Assembly (NCBI RefSeq): GCF_037975245.1
Contig: NC_092564.1
Span: forward strand, 4,950,484-5,014,483
Length of the DNA: 64,000 nucleotides
Direction of reading: 5' to 3'
From: Apostichopus japonicus
Taxonomy: Eukaryota; Echinodermata; Holothuroidea; Aspidochirotida; Stichopodidae
Part shown: positions 58,301 through 64,000 of the stretch, piece after piece
Layout: each line of letters starts with the position of its first letter
Position numbering within the stretch: the first letter of the stretch is position 1
Notes under the pieces: model-generated
The model's input: only the letters and a program-made list of their open reading frames with translations
Databases searched by the model: none
Told to the model about the DNA's origin: nothing
Translations under genes and position numbers: made by a program

Positions 58301-60697
58301 CAGGTTGCATATAAGTACCACTTTCAGTTTGAAACTTTGCCCAAATATTTAATGGAAAAGAGCAAGGCTAGAATGAGATTCAAACCAGTGACTCTGGGTT
58401 AAAAACCCAGGGCTCTACCAACTGAGCTATCTAGCCCTTAGTTGATGGTGATCCCTACTGCATGAAGCCATGTCTTTGCTGAAGGCCAGTTTGCTGGGAG
58501 GGGGGGGGAGGGGCGAGAAAGTGGCAGGAAGGGATATCCTGAGAAATTTGGCTATTTATATACATATAAATCTGAGCTTGTAACCCAGAGGTGACTGGAT
58601 CGAGTCCAGTTCTAGCCATGAATTTCTTTGTCATTTTTCATTTTATAAAATTCACCAGTCTGTTTTCTTTATTCATCATTTACTGACCAAATTAATGAAA
58701 TTAGTATATTACTCACTGATTTTGCCACTCCTTGCCAACTGTGAAGTCACATGAAGGAAAACCTTGATGAAGTTATACTAGTATTGTCATTGTATTGTAA
58801 AATGCCACAAAAAAATCCAAAGCTGGTTAGAGCTTTCTACTTGACTCCTATTATTTTATTTTTTTTCCACTTCGATCTTTAACAGATACCAGTTTATTTC
58901 CGAACCAGCACCAAGTTTCGTCTGCCAGAGGATGTCTCGAAGCCAGTGATTATGATAGGACCAGGCACTGGTGTAGCACCATTCATGGGATTCATGGAAC
59001 ACCGGCATTTCATGAAGGAGAAACGTCCCGCAGAACAGACGTTCGGGAAGATGTGGTTGTTCTATGGCTGCAGACACAAAGAGAGAGATTTCCTCTATAG
59101 GTAAAAGTGAAGAGAAAGATTTTAGGCTTTTTTTCCTTGCAGTTTTGGAGACATTTTGACTCTAACCCTTGCTTGCATATTAAGTGTGGACGGTAATAAT
59201 ATAAAGCCTGCAGCTACTAAGATGCAACAAACAATTATTGATCAGAAGTAGTTAGTTTTGGATTTATCTGTTAAGCTGCAGTGTGAATCCCATTAGGATT
59301 TGGAAAAGCAAGTTTCCGATTGTCCTTGAAAGCTATAGATATGGTAGCAAAATATCAGCACTGGTTAGCATTCAAGTTAGAGTGTTAATGCAGACAGATA
59401 TGGTGCTCAGTTTCAGTACATCTTTTCTGAAGAAGAAACGAAATGCAAAATTAGAGAAAAGCCCCTTTTATGAACGGATTAGCAAACAAATTGCACTAAA
59501 ACTGAAAGGAGGGGAATGTAATTATTCACTCAAATTTGCTTCTTTGCTGAAATTTGAATGGAATCTGTCATTAATAGAATAGAACTAGTATATATGGGAT
59601 TTTTTTTTATGACAAGCCTAGGATTCGTATATTGTGACTTTTATCATTATATAGCCCTAAGTTCTTGAAACCATAGTACCCCAATCTTTTTTGCACTTGC
59701 AAGAAGAATGCTGGATTCTCAGTTTTAAAAAGGTGACTTGTTAATGAAACTTGTCTTTTGGATTGAGTCATTTATTAAAGATGATAATTCAGTTGAACAA
59801 TCACATGTCTCCCCATCAGCCCCACATAGGTCTTCGATTTTTCCGCCTCCCTCTCCCCATGTGAACTTACTCTCAACTTTCTGCTCTCCTCGTTTCGCCC
59901 ACCTTAGGGATAGGATCAACTCCTTCTTCCAAGAGGGAATTCTGAGCAAGCTTACTATAGCATTCTCTCGAGATGAAGATGACGTCTCTGGGCCAAAATG
60001 CCGCTACGTCCAGGATCTGATGAGAACTCACAAGAAAGAGCTTGCTGACCTCGTCATGAATCAAGAGGCAGTGATTTATGTCTGCGGGTCAGTTGTTATT
60101 CCTTGATTTGACTTTTCATTTTGACTCTACTTTTACTTTACAATTTTATTTTTATTTTTACGAAACAAGGTCACAGTCAGGCTACAGGAATCAGTTCAAT
60201 CTTTTTTTTGTGTCACAGCATTTAAGAGGAAAGGAATGTCATAGGAGTTGTCCTAACTTTTCTTATTAATGCAAGGAAGCAAGTTCTTAAAATCAGTTTC
60301 ATTTTAATCAAAATTGTAAGGAATAATCTGTGGCCACAGTGGATTTATAAGCTAAATTGACTTATTCTGTGGGGCTTCTATTAATCTGTGTGTCATTTAC
60401 AGTTTGAATATTGTCTTTTCCTGTGATCATATTATTCAACCTTCCTACGGCTGTCTTTTCTTGTTATTAGCCCATTTTGAGCTATTAGTTTTCTGTGTTT
60501 GATGTGTTTTCTTAATAAAGTTTATAATTTCCTTTCTTTCATTTTCCTTCAGCGATGCAAATGGAATGGCGAAGCAGGTAATGGAGGCTTGGACAGAGAT
60601 TCTGTGCGAGTACACAGGGAAGAGCATCTTTGAGGTCAGCGTGTTGCTCGCTACACTTCGAGAAGAAGAGAGGTATTTACAGGATATCTGGACTTAA
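46180..60697 (+). CDS. MTRR: Methionine synthase reductase, 11 coding exons, 835 aa
   Basis: MTRR uses NADPH electrons, passed through FAD and FMN, to reduce inactive cob(II)alamin on methionine synthase so that it can be remethylated with S-adenosylmethionine. Visible in order: FMN flavodoxin domain (YGSETGQA at about 13-20, [22 protein letters not shown]), [13 protein letters not shown], a long acidic Ser/Thr linker (about 170-370), the FAD domain and connecting helices ([29 protein letters not shown], the FAD motif PRPYS, GLCSGW), and the NADPH domain ([35 protein letters not shown]). It ends RYLQDIWT, with the Trp that stacks on FAD next to last. All ten junctions agree in phase. Human MTRR has 698 residues; the excess is almost all linker, including two 50-residue repeats. 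A start at 46135 would add 15 residues. Confidence 0.96.
46945..47095 (+). CDS. MTRR: MTRR exon 2 (FMN domain)
   Basis: Acceptor TTACATCTACTAG, donor CTTG|GTAGGT, phase 0 in and phase 1 out. It encodes [20 protein letters not shown], an FMN-binding loop typical of diflavin reductases. A second AG five bases downstream would break the frame. Confidence 0.93.
47478..47595 (+). CDS. MTRR: MTRR exon 3 (FMN domain)
   Basis: Acceptor TTGTTTTCAG, donor GTTGG|GTAAGC. It encodes [15 protein letters not shown], then [13 protein letters not shown] and ADDAVG. Confidence 0.93.
47761..48702. repeat. 20-bp minisatellite array, about 940 bp
   Basis: Units of the form CATCATGAGTATGAGTACAA with many variants (GGATGAG, AACATC, TTCATC, CACCATC). 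About 45 units, some shortened. Confidence 0.95.
49165..49493. repeat. Polypyrimidine tract (CCCCTTCCTCTCT type)
   Basis: An almost pure C/T stretch on the plus strand with an irregular CCCCTTCCTCT period. Long open frames on both strands (49092-49547, 49237-49503) are produced by this composition. Confidence 0.9.
51421..52156 (+). CDS. MTRR: MTRR exon 4 (end of FMN domain and long linker)
   Basis: Acceptor CTATTTTCCAG, donor TTG|GTAAGT, phase 2 in and 0 out. At 736 bp it is by far the largest exon. After [20 protein letters not shown] it turns into a disordered, acidic, Ser/Thr/Gly-rich linker. Residues 196-245 and 246-295 are two copies of a 50-residue unit. The exon ends in [13 protein letters not shown], leading to the FAD domain. 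A 186-codon antisense frame over the repeat is a shadow. Confidence 0.93.
51590..51889 (+). repeat. In-frame 150-bp tandem duplication inside MTRR coding sequence
   Basis: Copies 51590-51739 and 51740-51889 begin at codon boundaries (GAA CAG) and differ at only three bases that I can see: one silent Lys codon, Glu to Gln, and Ser to Ala. Each copy encodes [20 protein letters not shown] and 30 further residues. Confidence 0.97.
52157..53588 (+). other. MTRR intron 4 with 52-bp tandem array
   Basis: Apart from the array at 52608-52962 I see nothing distinctive. Confidence 0.8.
52608..52962. repeat. 52-bp tandem repeat, seven copies
   Basis: Unit AATAAGTTAGTTGGAAGTAA then GTGTTGACTTCAGGCTAACA then TACAATGTCTGC. 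The last four copies alternate GTGTTGAC and GAGTTGAC, so the newest expansion used a 104-bp dimer. Confidence 0.95.
53589..53732 (+). CDS. MTRR: MTRR exon 5 (start of FAD domain)
   Basis: Acceptor CAACACTTTCCAG, donor CCG|GTCAGT, phase 0 on both sides. It encodes [20 protein letters not shown], the segment that opens the FAD-binding barrel in MTRR. Confidence 0.88.
54187..54432 (+). CDS. MTRR: MTRR exon 6 (FAD domain)
   Basis: Acceptor CCTCATAACAG, donor AAG|GTTTGT, phase 0 on both sides. It contains [19 protein letters not shown] and [15 protein letters not shown]. Confidence 0.93.
54433..56190 (+). other. MTRR intron 6
   Basis: 1.76 kb, AT-rich; I see no repeat, RNA or coding structure in it. 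Confidence 0.8.
56191..56414 (+). CDS. MTRR: MTRR exon 7 (connecting domain and FAD motif)
   Basis: Acceptor TTTCGTCGGCAG, donor GCAAA|GTAAGG, phase 0 in and 2 out. It contains [26 protein letters not shown] and the FAD-binding RPYS. Confidence 0.94.
56415..58023 (+). other. MTRR intron 7
   Basis: Holds a C-run (56777-56788), several TAC(A/T)GTA words, and a minus-strand 116-codon open frame (57921-57571) with no recognised domain. Confidence 0.75.
58024..58225 (+). CDS. MTRR: MTRR exon 8
   Basis: Acceptor TTTGTTTTTGTAG, donor AAG|GTTCGT, phase 2 in and 0 out. It encodes [15 protein letters not shown] and [11 protein letters not shown], the FAD pyrophosphate-binding region. Confidence 0.92.
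58335..58560 (-). mobile_element. tRNA-derived SINE, copy 2 (tRNA-Lys(TTT)-like part at 58366-58436)
   Basis: On the minus strand: acceptor GGCTAGA/TCTAGCC perfectly paired, intact A box, and an anticodon loop TTTTTAA reading Lys. The T stem is broken (ACTGG against CTCAT), so a working tRNA is unlikely. Upstream (CTTTCTCG, AGTAGGGATCACCATC) and downstream (CTCTTTTCCATTAAATATT) sequences match copy 1 at 24.9 kb, marking it as a transposed element. Confidence 0.75.
58573..58655 (+). mobile_element. SINE 3' fragment, copy 3
   Basis: It begins inside the anticodon arm (GTAACCCAGAGG), has a good B box (GGATCGAGTCC) and TTCTAGCC, then the family tail ATGAATTTCTTTGTCATTTT, similar to copy 1. The 5' half is missing. 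Confidence 0.65.
58886..59100 (+). CDS. MTRR: MTRR exon 9 (NADPH domain)
   Basis: Acceptor GATCTTTAACAG, donor TATAG|GTAAAA, phase 0 in and 2 out. It contains [12 protein letters not shown] (pyridine-nucleotide loop) and [15 protein letters not shown]. Confidence 0.95.
59101..59907 (+). other. MTRR intron 9
   Basis: 0.8 kb; a plus-strand 99-codon frame (59283-59582) shows no family resemblance. Nothing else seen. Confidence 0.75.
59908..60087 (+). CDS. MTRR: MTRR exon 10 (NADPH domain)
   Basis: Acceptor CGCCCACCTTAG, donor TGCGG|GTCAGT, phase 2 on both sides. It encodes [29 protein letters not shown] and AVIYVCG. Confidence 0.93.
60553..60697 (+). CDS. MTRR: MTRR exon 11 (C-terminus)
   Basis: Acceptor TTTTCCTTCAG, phase 2. 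It encodes [17 protein letters not shown] and [16 protein letters not shown], then TAA. The penultimate Trp is the residue that covers the FAD ring in this enzyme family. Confidence 0.95.
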
Positions 60698-60865
60698 AAA
60701 CAAAATAGTCAAATGTATATCACATTGACAAGGAAGTATGAAGATGGGATGCAGTGGCTGAAGATTAAAGAGACACTTGAAAACATATCTGTTGGTTTTG
60801 TAGTATGCAGCACTGAGGAGGAGGAGGAGTGGAGGTCTGTAGGCTGTTTGAGCATCGCAGAGATA

Positions 60866-61073
60866 CCTAGCTGTCACGCCTAGCTGTCACACCTTGCTGT
60901 CAAGTCTAGCTGTCACGCCTAGCTGTCACGTCTAGCTTTCACCGCCTGGCTGTCACCGCCTAGTTGGCACGCCTAGATGTCACGCCTAGATGTCACGCCT
61001 AGCTGTCACTGCCTAGCTGTCACGCCTAGCTGTCATGCCTAGCAATCATAGCCTACCTAGCTGTCATAGCTGT
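60866..61073 (+). repeat. 13-bp tandem repeat in the MTRR 3' UTR
   Basis: About 15 units of CCTAGCTGTCACG with variants (GCTTTC, GATGTC, TTGGC), starting 170 bp after the stop codon and before the likely poly(A) signal, so it should be in the mature mRNA. Confidence 0.93.
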
Positions 61074-61410
61074 TATACTCTTGAGTTGTATAAACAGTCT
61101 GGTGAGGAAAGGTTTGGCATTGTTGGACATCAAATGGACTGTTTAAATGTCTTCCAGGAATTGTACATTGTGATAATGAGGAAGGATTGAAGGTGAGTGT
61201 GTCAGGTGTGTGGACATTCCAGAAGACACTCGTAGTGTACTCTGTGGAGACCTGGTGGTGATTATGGAGTCTGTGGACATCAAAGCGATATTTGATTTTT
61301 CTTGTGTCGCCTGATTTCAACAATTGTGAGAAACGGAGCAATTTACATCCTGTTTTGATGCAGTGTTGGACATTTGATTGTTTTGATTATAAATCAGCCA
61401 TTTTCTCTTA

Positions 61411-61416
61411 AATAAA
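61411..61416 (+). terminator. Candidate MTRR polyadenylation signal (AATAAA)
   Basis: AATAAA in CTTAAATAAACTTTC, about 715 bp after the stop codon. Other candidates further down cannot be excluded. Confidence 0.45.
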
Positions 61417-64000
61417 CTTTCTACCACGAGGAAAGAATCTGGAGAAGAATTCAAGCTTCCACTTTAAGTGTAGAAAATTGTGTATGTGAGATAATATGGC
61501 AGAAAATAACAGATAGTAGAGAATAACTTATACAGGTTTAAAGGAGGAGTGTGGCTCGGTATATAGTGGTGTGCAACTTTATGCTACAGTTGAAGAACGC
61601 TTGTAAGATATATTCTCAATGAGATTTGAAGAAGATGTTAAGATTTGAACCAAGATTGAAAAAAGAAGAAGAAAGATAGGCTTCTGCCCGTGATGTTTTC
61701 AGGATGTCTGAAGTTAAGACGGGAAAAAAAGATATGTCACTCATGAGGCATGAACAAGCTACATGCTGGGATGTTGAAGACACATACAATGCCTTAGTAC
61801 AGTAGCTGTAAATAGGAGGCTTGGATGAAGGTTAGATACAGACTCACTCATGAGATGGCAGGCCCTACAACTCTGTGCTCCTTCCTCCTTTAAATCCCCC
61901 CCCCCTCCCCCCGACCAAAGAATCATGAAAATGTGACAAAAATCAAGGGTCTTAACAAAATTGCTGCCATTGTTAGTCCATACACATCTATTACCAGTCT
62001 TGATGAAGTAAGGTTTTATTTTGTTTATTTGCCGGGGCTGCTGCACTAAATTTTAAACCTGAGATTATTGCTTCCTGCTAGGCACAAACATTTCCATTCT
62101 TTTTCCTCTTGATACTAAAAGGTGCAATTGTAACCTATTGTGCATAAATATGGTAAACGGAAGTCATAAGTGTTCACCACATCCCTTCCACTTCAGGGTT
62201 TATATTGTACTGTACATGTTTCTGTAATACAATACAGACTAAACATTTTCTGTATCATTTTTATCGAGATTCTGTGAACTCTCTTGTCTCATTTTCCACA
62301 TTATATAGAAAAATGCATGTCCAACTTAATCATATTTTACTTTATCGGTGTAATGGGAAGTGAGTACCCAATGGAATAATGTTTGGATAAAGTGCAAATT
62401 TAGAATTCCTGGCAAAGCCATTGACATCTCATCATGCACAAATTTGTGAACGGACAGTGGTAGCATTCTGACAATGTGATAAGTCCAAAGTTAAATATGT
62501 AACACAATCACAATGTGATCTGTACGATGCATTATTTAATCGTTCATTATGCATGCAAATAACTGCAAAAACTGTTCACCATCTTTTATTAATACTGAAT
62601 CACAAACTAGGATTTACCCATCGCATTAATTTAAGTGTTTCGTTGTTGTTTTTATTTCTACTTGGTCACAAGCTGAGATAACAGCGTTGCTGTTTTTCTA
62701 GTGCCCTTCATATGTTTACCTCCCTACTCTAATGTTAGTTTTGTATAAATCTTGTACAAACATATGAGAAAGAAATTTGAGAATTGAAAATTGAAATTGT
62801 AAGTAGGTCGAGTACAAGTTCAAATTTAGGAACATTTGACTATTTATAGTGGGAGTCAATATTTTACCTCAGTGAAAATGTTCTTTCAGATACTATCCTA
62901 CCAGTTTACCCACTTTGAATTTCTACAGTACTAAAAAACAGATGAGTAGCAATGATGACAATTTTAACAATTTTGGTGCCAAACAACTCAGTCAAATAAA
63001 TCATCAGGTTTGAAGATTTCAAATGCTGGTGTGTTTGTGTCTGCAGTTCTGTGTCAGGGACATGTATCACAACAAACGTTGTACAAAGAGTGTCGATTAC
63101 CTAGGAAATTAACAGAGTGAATAATCTTTTCTTCAAACTTTGTACAAACAGTGTCACTTACCTAGGGAATGAACAGAGTGAATAATCTCTTCAATTTCTC
63201 TTCTTTATTGGCCAGTTTTGTGCTTGAGCTTATATTTGATGACTTGCCAATGATTGTAATTGTTAATTTTTAACAAAAACATGAAACATGATCCAGTGAA
63301 ATATGTTTTTTTTTTGTATGAAAATGAACAAAAGTTGCAGAGTGTTATTAAAAATAGTTGCTACTATGAATTTAATATTTGTTCTTCTTTTTCTTACATT
63401 GTTTGTTTATGTTGAAATGATTGATTTGGTCTCCTTAGATTTATTCTCCTTGGTAAAAAATTATTAGATTCTGAATTTAATTATTTGTAACTTATTTTAT
63501 TTTTTCCTTCTATTTCTTGGATTTTTTGTTCGTGTTGAAATGATGAATTTGGTCTCCATAGTTAAATGATCAGATTCTTATGATGGACAAATGGATGGAT
63601 TTATTATATTACTTCATTGCAGCTTCTTTCCAGGAATTGCGACACCCGATCATTAATTAAGAAGTTCATTGTGTAATAGGTAGACTTTGGTAGTTTATTA
63701 TTATAATACTGGTTGAGGAAGAGTGTGCTAACATTTTGGTGTAGTTTCATAGGTTTGTTTGGGAGTAAAGGTCATACCATATATCGTGTAACATTCTAAT
63801 TTGAATTGGGTCAACCATTTTGAATCGATCAACGAGTGAAATTAAATAATTGGGGACATTTGTCATATGATAATGTAGGGTGGGATAATGTTTTACAATG
63901 GCTTCTTTGTCTTCTTTGTTTTAACCATGTTCGGTTAAGAGATTTAAGAGGAGCGTAGTATAAATTTACATGACAGAGTTTAGTGTGATCCTTGGGTTTA
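61417..64000. other. Region downstream of MTRR, no gene recognised
   Basis: AT-rich. It holds a C-run (61898-61912) and small direct duplications (63079-63192, and a looser pair GTTGAAATGAT...TTTGGTCTCC at about 63411-63437 and 63534-63559). Confidence 0.6.
63079..63192. repeat. Tandem duplication, about 60-bp period
   Basis: Both copies read TTGTACAAA(G/C)AGTGTC, TTACCTAGG, AACAGAGTGAATAATCT. Confidence 0.88.

Larger units (their letters stand above)
58226..58885 (+). other. MTRR intron 8, largely two SINE copies in opposite orientation
   Basis: Of 660 bp, about 310 are SINE: a minus-strand copy at 58335-58560 and a plus-strand fragment at 58573-58655. A G-run sits at 58498-58508. Confidence 0.75.

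Noticed and set aside
58366-58436. A functional tRNA-Lys(TTT) gene on the minus strand
   Set aside because: The T stem does not pair and the flanks are shared with another dispersed copy, so it is part of a SINE.

Overview
The window is animal nuclear DNA: AT-rich, with long GT-AG introns, many short tandem arrays and transposon debris, and only a few percent of it coding. The protein families, the many TAGGCCTA-type words and the intron style suggest a marine deuterostome invertebrate, most likely an echinoderm and possibly a sea cucumber. That is an inference; no species-diagnostic locus is present.

Layout. (1) 3678-4671, minus strand: a two-exon gene for a 61-residue single-pass membrane protein, assembled here from matching splice phases; family not recognised. 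(2) 18748-34161, plus strand: a DLGAP/SAPAP-family gene (postsynaptic or mitotic scaffold) with one large coding exon, three short ones, an untranslated leader carrying two uORFs, and introns of 7.6, 4.9 and 0.5 kb. Its 5' exons probably lie further left in 4.7-18.7 kb. (3) 46122-about 61420, plus strand: a complete methionine synthase reductase gene (MTRR) in eleven coding exons. All junction phases agree, giving 835 residues. The FMN-to-FAD linker contains a nearly perfect in-frame 150-bp tandem duplication.

Repeats fill the rest: a (GAT)n microsatellite, minisatellites of 10, 13, 17, 20, 32 and 52 bp, a tRNA-derived SINE family (three copies), a TIR element family (two copies), a 975-bp insertion with a 10-bp target duplication, and a LINE 3' end.

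The most striking signal is the heptamer TAC(A/T)GTA and its serial forms TA(CAG TA)n and TA(CTG TA)n, scattered densely through about 9.8-32.6 kb and seen in neither set of coding exons. Comparing copies of repeats inside the window shows that some of these heptamers are 5-bp insertions at a TA dinucleotide. This is the scar known from excision of Tc1/mariner transposons. The genes show no sign of a joint pathway: MTRR is a housekeeping enzyme of one-carbon metabolism, DLGAP a scaffold, and the small protein is unknown.
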